64,000 bases of DNA from Eshraghiella sp045129695 (GTDB lineage: Bacteria; Bacillota; Clostridia; Lachnospirales; Lachnospiraceae), in NCBI GenBank assembly GCA_045129695.1, contig JBGVJZ010000002.1, positions 1-64,000 on the forward strand, given 5' to 3'. This document shows, piece after piece, positions 17,870 to 27,032 of this stretch; position 1 is the first letter of the stretch; the number at the start of each line of letters is the position of its first letter. Under the pieces are notes generated by a model, which did not search any database, had not been told where the DNA came from, and saw nothing but the letters and a program-made list of their open reading frames with translations. The position numbers and the translations under genes are program-made.

Positions 17870-19066
17870 ATGATATCTGATAAAATGGTTAATCTTGTTA
17901 ATAACAGCTCAGTAATTCGTGCAATGTTTGAGGAAGGCAAGAGGCTTGCAGGAATTTATGGAGCAGAGAATGTATATGATTTCAGCCTTGGTAATCCCAA
18001 TGTTCCGGCTCCAAAGGCTGTGAATGATGCAATTAAGGCTGTAGTAGATGAAGAAAATTCTGTTGAACTTCACGGATATATGAGCAACTCGGGTTATGAG
18101 GATGTAAGAAGTGTAGTTGCAGAGTCACTGAACAGAAGATTTGGTACTGAATTTAATGACAGCAACATTATTATGACTGTTGGTGCTGCCGGAGGCATTA
18201 ACGTTCTTTTTAAGGCGATTATGAATCCGGGTGATGAGGTAATTACATTTGCACCTTATTTTGGCGAATACAGAGCATATACATCCAATGCTGATGGAAA
18301 GCTTGTGGTGGTTTCACCTGATACAACTACATTTCAGCCGAATTTAGATGAATTTGAGAGGCTGATAACTCCTAAGACCAAAGTTGTTATTGTCAATACG
18401 CCGAATAACCCGACAGGTGTTGTGTATTCAGAGGAGACAATAATTAATATTTCGGAAATTCTCAGAAGAAAACAGGATGAGTATAATACTTCGATTGTAC
18501 TTTTTTCTGACGAACCGTACAGAGAGCTTGCGTATGACGGAGTAGATGTGCCTTACCTTACGAAGTACTATGATAATACAGTTATAGGCTATTCCTTCAG
18601 TAAGTCGCTTTCTCTTCCGGGAGAGAGAATAGGATATCTTGTGATTCCTGATGAACTTGAGGATTCGGAGAGTGTTAAGTCCGCATGTAATGTGGCGACA
18701 AGAATTTTAGGTTTTGTTAATGCACCTTCATTAATGCAGAAGGTCATTGCAAGATGTATTGATGTGGATATTTCAGAGAATATTTCCGTATACAACAGAA
18801 ACAGGGAGACTCTCTATAAAGGACTTACGGAGCTTGGATTTGATTGTGTTAAGCCGGAGGGTGCGTTCTATATGTTTGTGCGGACTCCGATGGATGATAA
18901 GGAATTCAGCAATATTGCCAAAAAATATAATATACTTGTGGTTCCGGGAAGTTCTTTTGCATGTCCCGGTTTTGTAAGAATTGCGTATTGCGTAGCATAT
19001 GAGACAATAGTAAAATCCCTTCCGGAATTTAGGAAATTGGCGGAAGAATTGGGATTAGTTAAGTAG
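17870..19066 (+). CDS. Class I/II pyridoxal-phosphate aminotransferase
   Basis: 398-residue fold-type I aminotransferase. NTPNNPTGVVY (176-186) binds the cofactor ring and substrate carboxylate, SDEPYREL (213-220) carries the Asp and Tyr that touch the pyridine ring, and Lys245 in YSFSKSLSLPGERIG is the Schiff-base lysine. It fits the family generally annotated as aspartate or aromatic aminotransferase in clostridia; the amino-acid specificity is not clear. GGAGG precedes the ATG. It is 8 bases from hisC, so it may act on the same keto-acid pool. Confidence 0.9.
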   Translation: MISDKMVNLVNNSSVIRAMFEEGKRLAGIYGAENVYDFSLGNPNVPAPKAVNDAIKAVVDEENSVELHGYMSNSGYEDVRSVVAESLNRRFGTEFNDSNIIMTVGAAGGINVLFKAIMNPGDEVITFAPYFGEYRAYTSNADGKLVVVSPDTTTFQPNLDEFERLITPKTKVVIVNTPNNPTGVVYSEETIINISEILRRKQDEYNTSIVLFSDEPYRELAYDGVDVPYLTKYYDNTVIGYSFSKSLSLPGERIGYLVIPDELEDSESVKSACNVATRILGFVNAPSLMQKVIARCIDVDISENISVYNRNRETLYKGLTELGFDCVKPEGAFYMFVRTPMDDKEFSNIAKKYNILVVPGSSFACPGFVRIAYCVAYETIVKSLPEFRKLAEELGLVK

Positions 19067-19074
19067 GTGTAAGT

Positions 19075-20130
19075 ATGAAAAAATGGATGGAATATATACG
19101 TAAAGTTGAGCCTTATGTTCCGGGTGAGCAGCCTAAAGCTGCTAATATAATTAAATTAAATACGAATGAGAATCCATATCCACCGGCACCGGCGGTTATG
19201 GAAGCCGCAGCTTCTATGAATGCGGACCCTTTAAGGCTGTATCCTGACCCTGCGATTACGGATTTGGTTGAGGCATTGGCGGAAGCACATGGTGTTAAGA
19301 CTTCACAGATTTTTCCGGGAGTTGGTTCTGATGATGTTCTGTCAATGATTTTTCTGACATTTTTTAATTCAGATAAGCCTATCCTTTTTCCCGATATAAC
19401 ATATTCCTTCTATAGTGTATGGGCAGATGTGTACAGAATTCCTTATGAAAGACCTGCGTTGGACGAGAATTTCAGAATTGTTGCGTCGGATTATTACAAA
19501 GAGAATGGCGGTGTGGTAATTGCTAACCCTAATGCACCGACTTCTATATATGAAAATCATGATTTTATTAAGGATATTCTTGAGCATAACAGGGATGTTA
19601 TTGTGGTTGTTGATGAGGCATATATTGATTTTGGCGGAAGATCGGCATTAGAGCTTCTGTCAGAATATGATAATCTTATAGTTGTGAGAACTTTTTCTAA
19701 ATCACGTTCTCTGGCCGGTTTAAGAGTAGGCTATGCAATTGCAGGTGAGACAATTATTAAAGCACTTAATGATGTTAAATACTCAATTAATTCATATACG
19801 CTTAACAGACCTGCAATTGAGCTTGGAACTCTTGCAGTTAAGAGCAGGGAATATTATGATGAAATAACTGCCAGAATTATCGCAACAAGAAAAAGAACTG
19901 TCGAAGCACTTACAGGACTTGGCTTCAAATGCCTTCCATCTTCAGCGAACTTTATTTTTGTAACACATCCTGAATATAAGGCCGTGGATATTTTTAATGC
20001 ATTGAAGGCTGAGGGAATATATGTAAGATATTTCAATTCTCCGAGAATCAGTGAATATTTAAGAATAACAATCGGAACAGATGAAGAGATGGATAAAGTT
20101 TTTGAATTTTTACATAATTATATGGAATAA
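19075..20130 (+). CDS. hisC: Histidinol-phosphate aminotransferase-like protein
   Basis: 351-residue aminotransferase of the HisC branch: LNTNENPYPP (28-37), VVDEAYIDF (178-186) and the PLP lysine Lys209 in RTFSKSRSLAGLR. In histidine synthesis it would convert imidazole-acetol phosphate to histidinol phosphate using glutamate. No other his gene is in the window, so an alternative role on aromatic amino acids, known for some HisC paralogs, remains open. It is coupled with the aminotransferase gene upstream and ends at a clear terminator. Confidence 0.85.
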   Translation: MKKWMEYIRKVEPYVPGEQPKAANIIKLNTNENPYPPAPAVMEAAASMNADPLRLYPDPAITDLVEALAEAHGVKTSQIFPGVGSDDVLSMIFLTFFNSDKPILFPDITYSFYSVWADVYRIPYERPALDENFRIVASDYYKENGGVVIANPNAPTSIYENHDFIKDILEHNRDVIVVVDEAYIDFGGRSALELLSEYDNLIVVRTFSKSRSLAGLRVGYAIAGETIIKALNDVKYSINSYTLNRPAIELGTLAVKSREYYDEITARIIATRKRTVEALTGLGFKCLPSSANFIFVTHPEYKAVDIFNALKAEGIYVRYFNSPRISEYLRITIGTDEEMDKVFEFLHNYME

Positions 20131-20143
20131 TACATTATTATTT

Positions 20144-20176
20144 AACTGCTATCATTATTGTAATGGTAGCAGTTTT
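20144..20176 (+). terminator. Terminator after hisC
   Basis: AACTGCTATCATTA (20144-20157) pairs with TAATGGTAGCAGTT (20161-20174) around a 3-base loop, followed by TTTT. Confidence 0.88.
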
Positions 20177-20287
20177 ACTCTTAAAAATAGTTTATGAAAA
20201 ATTTATAAAATATTACGATTTTTTTATAGCAAAATTCAAATGAAATGTGTAATATAGTCATAGTATATTTTATAGGAGTTTGTTAAT

Positions 20288-20713
20288 ATGTCTGATTTTA
20301 GAAATAAGTTTATAAATTTCATGTCAGGGAGAAACGGTGTGGATGAATTCAGCCGTTTTCTGAATATCCTGTCATTAATTGTTATGATTGTGAGTTTTTT
20401 TATACCTAATGGCATAGCCAGATGGATTGTATTTGGTGTAGCGCTTGCAATAATGGTTTATTCATATTTCAGAATATTTTCCAGAAATTATGGTGCAAGA
20501 CATAGAGAGAATGACTGGTTCTGTTCCATTATTCATCCTGACAGAAACAGTAACAGAACCTATACCAATGCACAGAAGAAAGCAATGGACCGTAAGACTC
20601 ACAGAATTTTCAAATGCCCTAATTGTCAGCAGAAGATTAGAGTTCCGAAGGGCAAAGGACGTATCTCAATTAAGTGTCCGAAATGCCGTATAGAGTTTAT
20701 TAAGAAGACCTGA
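20288..20713 (+). CDS. Small membrane protein with C-terminal zinc ribbon
   Basis: 141 residues. Two hydrophobic helices at about 25-40 and 43-61 precede a basic linker. The C-terminus is a four-Cys zinc ribbon: Cys110-x2-Cys113 (CPNCQQKIRVPKGKG) and Cys130-x2-Cys133 (CPKC), the MJ0042-like pattern. GGAG precedes the ATG. It begins a run with DUF5685 and DnaJ-domain genes, 14 bases before the next one, so the three are probably one message. Function unknown. Confidence 0.8.
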   Translation: MSDFRNKFINFMSGRNGVDEFSRFLNILSLIVMIVSFFIPNGIARWIVFGVALAIMVYSYFRIFSRNYGARHRENDWFCSIIHPDRNSNRTYTNAQKKAMDRKTHRIFKCPNCQQKIRVPKGKGRISIKCPKCRIEFIKKT

Positions 20714-20727
20714 TTCAGGGGAATAAT

Positions 20728-21540
20728 ATGTTTGGATATATTACCATTAATAAGGAAGAGCTTAAGATTAAAGACTATAATAAATATCAGTCATATTATT
20801 GCGGAGTTTGTCGCAGCCTTAAGAATAATTACGGATTTTCCGGGCAGCTGACACTTACCTATGATATGACATTTCTTGGAATTCTTCTCTCGGCATTATA
20901 TGAGGATGAGACAGAAACTGTAAGGCGAAGATGTGTTCCTCATCCGGTTAAGCCTCATGAGGAGATTTCCAATATTTATACGGACTATGCTGCAGCGATG
21001 AATATTCTCCTGACCTATTATAAGCTTAAGGATAACTGGGAGGATGAGCACAGTGTGAAATCAAACACCTTTGCCGGAATACTTAGAAAGGCTTATAAGA
21101 AAGCATATAATGAATTCCCGAGACAGGCTCAGGTCATAGAAGAATGTATTCGTAAACAGCAGGAATACGAGAAAGATAATGAACAGTCTGTTGATAATGT
21201 ATCACTGCCGACTGCCACAATGCTTGCAGAGATTTTTGATATGAAGCAGGACGAATGGAGTGCTCCGTTGAGGCGGATGGGATTTTTTATGGGTAAATAC
21301 ATTTACATTCTGGATGCTTATGATGATTTGGACAAGGATATTAAGAAGAATAATTATAATCCGCTTATTGCACATAAGGACGAAGCGGAATTTAAGGATA
21401 ATTGTGAGAGAATGCTTATTATGGTTGCAGCGGAATGCTCTAAGGCGTTTGAACAGTTGCCAATATTAGAAAATGCTGATATATTGAGGAATATAATATA
21501 TTCAGGCATATGGAGTAAATTTTTTAAGATAGAGAGATAA
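20728..21540 (+). CDS. DUF5685 family protein
   Basis: 270 residues, recognised as the DUF5685 family. Near the N-terminus is YYCGVC (Cys25 and Cys28). Two Asp-rich segments stand out in helical contexts: KLKDNWEDE around 99-107 and LDAYDDLDKD around 195-204, the latter followed by KKNNYNPL. Two such helices about 90 residues apart resemble the magnesium-binding motifs of class I isoprenoid/squalene synthases, but that is pattern resemblance only. No signal peptide or membrane segment. It sits between the zinc-ribbon protein and the DnaJ-domain protein. Confidence 0.78.
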   Translation: MFGYITINKEELKIKDYNKYQSYYCGVCRSLKNNYGFSGQLTLTYDMTFLGILLSALYEDETETVRRRCVPHPVKPHEEISNIYTDYAAAMNILLTYYKLKDNWEDEHSVKSNTFAGILRKAYKKAYNEFPRQAQVIEECIRKQQEYEKDNEQSVDNVSLPTATMLAEIFDMKQDEWSAPLRRMGFFMGKYIYILDAYDDLDKDIKKNNYNPLIAHKDEAEFKDNCERMLIMVAAECSKAFEQLPILENADILRNIIYSGIWSKFFKIER

Positions 21541-21547
21541 GTTTATA

Positions 21548-22204
21548 ATGAATAGAGATCCATATTCAGTGCTGGGTGTCGGCAGGGATGCCAGTGCCGA
21601 TGATATCAAAAAAGCATATAGAAAGCTTAGCAGAATATACCATCCTGATGCCAATGTAAATAATCCCAACAAGGCACAGGCGGAGGAGAAATTCAAAGAG
21701 GTGCAGGAGGCTTATGACCGGATTATGTATGAGCGTGAGCATGGTGCCGGAACCTATGGTAATAATCATACAGCCGGAGGCAATGGTTACGCCGGAGGAT
21801 ATGGAAGCTACCGGACCAATGCGAATTTTACGGAAAGTCCGCGTATGCGTGCTGCAATTAATTTTATTAACAGTGGTATGTTTGCAGAGGCACTTAATAC
21901 ACTTGAGGGAATGAGTGCTTCTGAGAGAAATGCCAGATGGTATTTTGTACGTGCACATGCCAACCAGGGACTTGGAAATATCATTAATGCAACGGAAGAT
22001 GCAAGAAAGGCAGTAAGTATGGAGCCGAATAATATGGAGTATATCACATATCTTCAGCAGCTTGAAAGCGGTGGCTCATGGTATAGTAACATGGGGGCTT
22101 CTTATGGACGTTCACGCTCGGGTACGGGCAGTATGTGTATGCAGCTATTGTGTCTTAATCTGTTGTGTAACTGTTGTTGCTGCGGAAGAGGATATTTCTG
22201 TTAA
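21548..22204 (+). CDS. J-domain protein with Cys-rich tail
   Basis: 218 residues. The N-terminal J domain (about 3-62) has the HPD tripeptide at 32-34 and so should stimulate an Hsp70 partner. A Gly/Tyr/Asn-rich linker follows, then a helical TPR-like pair (about 97-178). The last 25 residues are striking: MCMQLLCLNLLCNCCCCGRGYFC, eight Cys in a hydrophobic context, which could bind metal or insert into the membrane. It lacks the zinc-finger and client domains of true DnaJ. It lies 7 bases after DUF5685, suggesting a dedicated co-chaperone. Confidence 0.85.
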   Translation: MNRDPYSVLGVGRDASADDIKKAYRKLSRIYHPDANVNNPNKAQAEEKFKEVQEAYDRIMYEREHGAGTYGNNHTAGGNGYAGGYGSYRTNANFTESPRMRAAINFINSGMFAEALNTLEGMSASERNARWYFVRAHANQGLGNIINATEDARKAVSMEPNNMEYITYLQQLESGGSWYSNMGASYGRSRSGTGSMCMQLLCLNLLCNCCCCGRGYFC

Positions 22205-22221
22205 ATCAGGAGGAGTGTTTA

Positions 22222-23199
22222 ATGCCTAAATCACCGGAACAGAAGAAGAAAATATTAGTTGTGCTTAAATATCTTATGTTGAATTCTGATGAGGAGCATC
22301 CGATATCAACTTCGACATTGATTGACTATCTGGAGAACTGTGGAATTAAAGCAGAGAGAAAAAGTATTTATTCGGATATAGAGACACTTGTTAATATGGG
22401 CTATGACATAATTAACAGAAGAGGAAATGATGGCGGCTATTATATTGCATCAAGAGATTTTGAATCGGCGGAATTAAAGCTTCTTGTGGATGCAGTACAG
22501 TCATCAAAGTTTATTACAGAGAAAAAATCCAATGAACTGATTTCCAAAATAGAAAAGCTTACAAGCAGACATGAGGGGAGAAAACTTCAGAGGCAGGTGT
22601 ATGTTGCCAGGAGGGTTAAGACTGATAATGAGTCCATTCTGTATAATATAGATGGAATTCATGAAGCAATTTCGCACAATTCAAGAATCAGTTTTCTATA
22701 TTATGAATGGAATCTTGAACGTAAGCTTGTATGTCGTAATAATGGCAATAGATATGTTGTGGATCCGCTGGTGCTAGTGTGGGATGATGAGAATTATTAT
22801 CTCGTAGCAGGTGATATTGCTAATGGAATTATTAAGCATTTTCGAGTAGATAAAATGTCTGATATCAAAATTGAACCGGTCAGTCGTGACAGACACTGGG
22901 AGAATTTTGATGTTGCTCAATATTCCAAGGAGCATTTTGCAATGTTTCATGGTGATAAGGAAACTGTAACTGTCAGGTTTAAAAAACATCTTATCGGGGT
23001 AGTTATAGACCGCTTTGGAAAAGATGTTTTCATAGTCCCGAAAGGTGATGACTATTTTGATGCAAGACTGAATGTTCAGGTGAGTAATCAGTTTTTTGGC
23101 TGGATTACAGGCTTTGCAGGCGATGCATGCATTATTTCACCACAGACAGTTATCGACAGATATAAGAAAATAATCGAAGACATCAGCAGTAAGCTATAG
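22222..23199 (+). CDS. WYL-domain transcriptional regulator
   Basis: 325 residues. The N-terminal 75 residues are a winged helix of the DeoR/HTH_11 kind (STSTLIDYL, RKSIYSDIETL, GYDIINRRGNDGGYYI). The middle has the WYL core (SRISFLYYEWN, VVDPLVLVWDDENYYLVAGD), a ligand-binding Sm-like fold, and a C-terminal WCX extension follows (F-F-G-W-I-T-G-F). ATG 22222 is preceded by GGAGGAG; the frame opens 16 codons earlier inside the DnaJ gene but without a ribosome site. It follows the zinc-ribbon/DUF5685/J-protein run by 17 bases and may control it. Confidence 0.88.
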   Translation: MPKSPEQKKKILVVLKYLMLNSDEEHPISTSTLIDYLENCGIKAERKSIYSDIETLVNMGYDIINRRGNDGGYYIASRDFESAELKLLVDAVQSSKFITEKKSNELISKIEKLTSRHEGRKLQRQVYVARRVKTDNESILYNIDGIHEAISHNSRISFLYYEWNLERKLVCRNNGNRYVVDPLVLVWDDENYYLVAGDIANGIIKHFRVDKMSDIKIEPVSRDRHWENFDVAQYSKEHFAMFHGDKETVTVRFKKHLIGVVIDRFGKDVFIVPKGDDYFDARLNVQVSNQFFGWITGFAGDACIISPQTVIDRYKKIIEDISSKL

Positions 23200-23227
23200 C
23201 AAAATAAGGCAACTGATGTCTTTTTTT
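23178..23227 (+). terminator. Terminator after the WYL regulator
   Basis: AGACATCAG (23178-23186, inside the end of the gene) pairs with CTGATGTCT (23213-23221), followed by seven T. Confidence 0.85.
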
Positions 23228-23302
23228 GCGATTTTTAGTACTTGAAATGTGTAATAGGAATTATTACAATCAGACTGTACATTAGAAAATGGAGCGTAAA
23301 AT

Positions 23303-24571
23303 ATGCAGGAAATAATAGATTACATATATAATATACCGAAGTTATCCAGAAAATGTTCATTGGATAACACAAGAGAAATGTTAAAAAGAATTGGCAATCC
23401 TGAGAAGGAGAGCAGAATCATACATGTGGCGGGAACCAACGGAAAGGGTTCTGTATGTGCGTACCTGAACGGAATTTTACAGGCAGCAGGATACACAACG
23501 GGATTATTTACATCTCCCCATCTTATCAGGATGAATGAAAGAATTAAGATAAACGGACAGGACGTTTCCGACGATACATTTACTATTGCATACAATAAGA
23601 TTTTGAGTGTATCGAAAGCGATGGTTGTTGATGGCTTTAGTCATCCGTCGTTTTTTGAGTTCTTGTTTGGTATGGCAATGTATGTTTTTGGGCTTAACAA
23701 AGTTGATTATATTATTCTTGAAACAGGACTTGGTGGCAGGCTTGATGCAACTAATGCCGTCGAGAAACCGGAATTGTCCGTAATTACGTCAATAGGACTG
23801 GATCATACAGAGCTGCTTGGAGATACATATGAAAAAATAGCGGCAGAGAAAGCGGGAATAATTAAGAGTGGGGTTCCTGTTATTTTTATGGAGAAGCGTG
23901 AGGATGTTACCAATGTAATTATCAATAAAGCAAAGGAGGCAGGCTCAAGGACAGTAAGAATTTCAAAGGATGATATTTCTGACATTGTTAAAAAAGATAA
24001 AAGCATTGATTTTTCTTTTCATAATGGTTATTATGATAAAGAGATTTTTTCTGTTAAGACAGGTGGAGTATATCAGGCAGAAAATGCAGCCCTCGCAGTA
24101 AGTGCAGCCAATGAATTGGGAATTACTGATGCAGAGGTTATCAGGAAGGGCTTGAATAAGGTCGTGTGGACCGGCAGAATGCAGGAAATAGATAATAATA
24201 TGATTCTTGATGGGGCACATAATGATGACGGGATAGAGCGTTTTCTGGAATCCGTAGAAATTGATGGGTTTGACGGAGACAGATATCTTTTATTTAGTGC
24301 TGTTAAGGACAAGCATTATGATACGATGATTCAGAAGCTCTGTGAAAGTGGATTGTTTAAGGGTTTTATTCTCGTTCCGCTTACGGATGAAAGAGGTCTT
24401 GATACAGATACACTGTTTCAGGTATTCAGACAGTTCACAGATGCCGTTATACCTATGAGAAATATTTCACAAGGAATTTTCGAGGCCTGTATGTTAAGAG
24501 ACGGAGGAGCCAGAATATATATGGCGGGTTCTCTGTATCTTGCAGGAGAGATTCTGGGTATGAGAGAATAA
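23303..24571 (+). CDS. folC: Folylpolyglutamate / dihydrofolate synthase
   Basis: Mur-ligase-type enzyme that adds glutamate to folates and, in the bifunctional form, to dihydropteroate. The 422-residue protein has the P-loop GTNGKGSV (44-51), the ETGLGGRLDATN segment, and the C-terminal ligase domain with LDGAHN. GGAG lies before the ATG. Two further small genes follow closely in the same direction. Which of the two activities is present cannot be read from the sequence. Confidence 0.94.
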   Translation: MQEIIDYIYNIPKLSRKCSLDNTREMLKRIGNPEKESRIIHVAGTNGKGSVCAYLNGILQAAGYTTGLFTSPHLIRMNERIKINGQDVSDDTFTIAYNKILSVSKAMVVDGFSHPSFFEFLFGMAMYVFGLNKVDYIILETGLGGRLDATNAVEKPELSVITSIGLDHTELLGDTYEKIAAEKAGIIKSGVPVIFMEKREDVTNVIINKAKEAGSRTVRISKDDISDIVKKDKSIDFSFHNGYYDKEIFSVKTGGVYQAENAALAVSAANELGITDAEVIRKGLNKVVWTGRMQEIDNNMILDGAHNDDGIERFLESVEIDGFDGDRYLLFSAVKDKHYDTMIQKLCESGLFKGFILVPLTDERGLDTDTLFQVFRQFTDAVIPMRNISQGIFEACMLRDGGARIYMAGSLYLAGEILGMRE

Positions 24572-24593
24572 TTTTGGGTTCAAGGAGATTAAT

Positions 24594-24734
24594 ATGATTA
24601 ATTTTGATGATGAGATTAAGAAGTTTCAGCCGAGCCTTGAGGTGGATGAGGCCGAGGATGCGATTTACCATAGTGATGTAACGGACGTAACAGAGGTTAT
24701 TGACAGAATTATAAGAGAAATCACTGATAAATAG
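24594..24734 (+). CDS. 46-aa acidic small protein
   Basis: A short frame from ATG 24594, with AAGGAG at 24582-24587, to TAG 24732-24734. The peptide is acidic and looks helical: it begins MINFDDEIKKFQPSLEVDEA and ends VIDRIIREITDK. It fills the gap between folC (22 bases before) and the TPR gene (14 bases after), and each gene of the three has its own good ribosome site. It was too short for routine gene calling. Function unknown. Confidence 0.7.
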   Translation: MINFDDEIKKFQPSLEVDEAEDAIYHSDVTDVTEVIDRIIREITDK

Positions 24735-24748
24735 AATGGAGTTATACC

Positions 24749-26137
24749 ATGAGATGTTATAAATGCAATGCAGTACTTTCAGATAATGATTACTGTTTGA
24801 AATGTGGTGCTGATGTATCCGTATACAAGGTTGTTGTGAAGGCTTCAAATTCATACTATAATATGGGTCTTGCAAAGGCCAGGGTAAGGGATTTGTCGGG
24901 TGCAATTTCTGCACTTAAGACCAGTCTTCAAATTAATAAGAAAAACATTAAGGCGAGAAATCTTCTTGGACTCGTCTATTTTGAAATGGGCGAAGTTGCC
25001 ATGGCTCTTTCAGAGTGGGTATTAAGCCTGAATATTAAGCCGGAGAAGAATGTTGCAGAGGCATATATCCGTAAGGTAAAGGCTAACCAGAATAAGTTAG
25101 AAGTGCTCAATCAGGCTGCCAAGAAATATAATTTCTCCCTTAAGAAGGTTCAAGAGGACGGAGATGATGTTGCACTTATCCAGCTGAAAAAGGTTATTGC
25201 AATGAATCCGAAATTTGTAAAGGCACTTCTGTTGCTGTCGCTTGTTTACATTAAGAATGGTGATGAAGACAGGGCAATTAAGCTTCTTAACAGGGTACTG
25301 AAAATCGACAGAAATAATACTCTGGCATTAAGATATATTGATGTAATCAACAAGGAAGGCATTGCAAGGGAAAATACCTCAGAGGATACTTATTATAAGA
25401 ATAAGAAACAGTTTCCGCTTTCAGGACATGATGTTATTCTTCCCCGTAATTCCTATAAGGAGCCGGCAAGCGGAGTTCTGACGGTAATATATATTTTGCT
25501 TGGTGTTGTAATTGGAGTTGCATTGGTATGGTTTCTGGTTGTACCTGCCAAACTGCAGACTGCCAGGGAAGAAAGTAATGATGCAATTAAGCAGTATAGT
25601 GAGCAGCTGGCAGGATATTCAGTTGACATTACAGAATTAGAGAGCCAGATTGATAAACTGGAGAGCCAGTTGGAACAGGCACAGGCTGACCTTAATGGAT
25701 ATGAAGGGGAGGAAGGCGAGATTGCCATGTATAACAGGCTGATTGAGGCTGCTTTTGCCTATGTGGAGAATGATTTTGAGCAGGCAGCAGTATTGCTTGC
25801 ATCAATTACCGATGTGTCGCAGCTTCCTACAGATACTGCCAAAGCTTTATATACAACAATGGAAGAGAATAGCAGTAGTAGTGCCAAAGCATTTTATAAT
25901 GCAGGTGTAAGTGCGTACAATGCCAATAATTATGTGGATGCCATAACATATTTTATACGTTCATACGAACTGGACGATTCGACTGTAGAGACACCGTATT
26001 ATCTGGCAATGTGCTATTTGCAGATTAGCGATAATACCAATGCTAATAAATATATTGATATTGTTAACAATAAGTTTCCGGGAACTACATTTGCAACACA
26101 GCTTAACGAATATGTAGCTTCACTGGCAACACCATAA
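24749..26137 (+). CDS. Zinc-ribbon TPR membrane protein
   Basis: 462 residues in four parts. A zinc ribbon with Cys3, Cys6, Cys16 and Cys19 opens the chain. Tetratricopeptide repeats cover about 34-200 (SYYNMGLAKARVRDLSGAIS; AKALLLLSLVYIKNGDEDRA). One transmembrane helix lies at about 243-265. An external part follows with a coiled coil (about 275-318) and further TPR-like helices to the end. The topology (zinc ribbon and TPR inside, coiled coil and TPR outside) suggests a scaffold. GGAG precedes the ATG. Function not known. Confidence 0.82.
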   Translation: MRCYKCNAVLSDNDYCLKCGADVSVYKVVVKASNSYYNMGLAKARVRDLSGAISALKTSLQINKKNIKARNLLGLVYFEMGEVAMALSEWVLSLNIKPEKNVAEAYIRKVKANQNKLEVLNQAAKKYNFSLKKVQEDGDDVALIQLKKVIAMNPKFVKALLLLSLVYIKNGDEDRAIKLLNRVLKIDRNNTLALRYIDVINKEGIARENTSEDTYYKNKKQFPLSGHDVILPRNSYKEPASGVLTVIYILLGVVIGVALVWFLVVPAKLQTAREESNDAIKQYSEQLAGYSVDITELESQIDKLESQLEQAQADLNGYEGEEGEIAMYNRLIEAAFAYVENDFEQAAVLLASITDVSQLPTDTAKALYTTMEENSSSSAKAFYNAGVSAYNANNYVDAITYFIRSYELDDSTVETPYYLAMCYLQISDNTNANKYIDIVNNKFPGTTFATQLNEYVASLATP

Positions 26138-26167
26138 CTTTACGAAAGAATAAACCTCATTAATGTG

Positions 26168-26200
26168 ACGGAGCAATTTATATATTGTTCCGTTTTTTTT
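26168..26200 (+). terminator. Terminator before the spoIIA operon
   Basis: ACGGAGCAAT (26168-26177) pairs with ATTGTTCCGT (26184-26193), one wobble, followed by eight T. Confidence 0.9.
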
Positions 26201-26252
26201 GACAGCTTTTTGTGAGGCAACAACATTTTATGCAACAGGAAGGAGTTTTTGT

Positions 26253-26606
26253 ATGGGAAAAACATGTGAAACAAAAGATAACATAATAATTGTACATTTA
26301 AAGGGGGATCTGGATCATCATGTTACATCACAGATAAAAGAAGAAATTGATGAATGCATATCAAATAAAAGGATTTACAGACTTGCTTTTGACTTTAGAA
26401 ATGTTTTGTTTATGGACAGTTCAGGTATTGGTCTGATAATGGGCAGATATAAGAAAATCAAGCCTATGGAGGGGGAGATTTATGTGTGCAATTTGGGACT
26501 TGCGATGCAGAGAATTTTTAAACTTTCTGGACTTTTTAAAATAACGAAGCATAGTTTTGAAATTGACCATCTGGTAAACGAGGAGGCTACATATGAACAG
26601 GATTAA
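26253..26606 (+). CDS. spoIIAA: Anti-sigma factor antagonist SpoIIAA
   Basis: STAS-domain protein that, when dephosphorylated by SpoIIE, frees sigma-F from SpoIIAB in the forespore. 117 residues. The phosphorylation loop is intact: FMDSSGIGLI, with the DSSG at 55-58 matching the segment that holds Ser58 in B. subtilis. AAGGAG fixes ATG 26253; the frame is open further upstream through the terminator, which is not credible. It overlaps spoIIAB by 14 bases. Confidence 0.95.
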   Translation: MGKTCETKDNIIIVHLKGDLDHHVTSQIKEEIDECISNKRIYRLAFDFRNVLFMDSSGIGLIMGRYKKIKPMEGEIYVCNLGLAMQRIFKLSGLFKITKHSFEIDHLVNEEATYEQD

Positions 26607-27018
26607 AATTGAATTTGATGCAATATCCGAGAATGAAGCGTTTGCAAGGGTATGTATTGCAGCTTTTGTTACGAGGCTTGACCCGACGCTTGAGGAGATT
26701 AATGATGTAAAAACCGCAGTTTCAGAGGCGGTTACCAATTCCATAATACATGGTTATGGAGAACAGGGTGGAATTGTAATTATGGAAGCAGCTTTAGAGG
26801 ATAATGAGCTGGAAATCAGAATAACGGATTTTGGCAAGGGGATTGAAAATGTCTCACAGGCAATGATGCCGATGTTCACAACCGGGGAGGATAAGGAAAG
26901 GTCAGGTATGGGATTTACCTTTATGGAGGTATTTATGAATGAGCTTGATGTTGAATCGACTCCCGGGAAGGGAACTACAGTAATAATGAAAAAGAGGTTT
27001 AATGAACCACAGGAGTAA
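26593..27018 (+). CDS. spoIIAB: Anti-sigma F factor SpoIIAB
   Basis: Serine kinase of the GHKL fold that holds sigma-F inactive and phosphorylates SpoIIAA. 141 residues with the N box EAVTNSIIHGY, the G1 box DFGKGI and the G2 segment RSGMGFTFM, then GKGTTV. All nucleotide-binding boxes are intact. The ATG is preceded by GAGGAGG and lies inside the end of spoIIAA, so translation is coupled. Confidence 0.96.
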   Translation: MNRIKIEFDAISENEAFARVCIAAFVTRLDPTLEEINDVKTAVSEAVTNSIIHGYGEQGGIVIMEAALEDNELEIRITDFGKGIENVSQAMMPMFTTGEDKERSGMGFTFMEVFMNELDVESTPGKGTTVIMKKRFNEPQE

Positions 27019-27032
27019 GCGGAGGTGTGATT

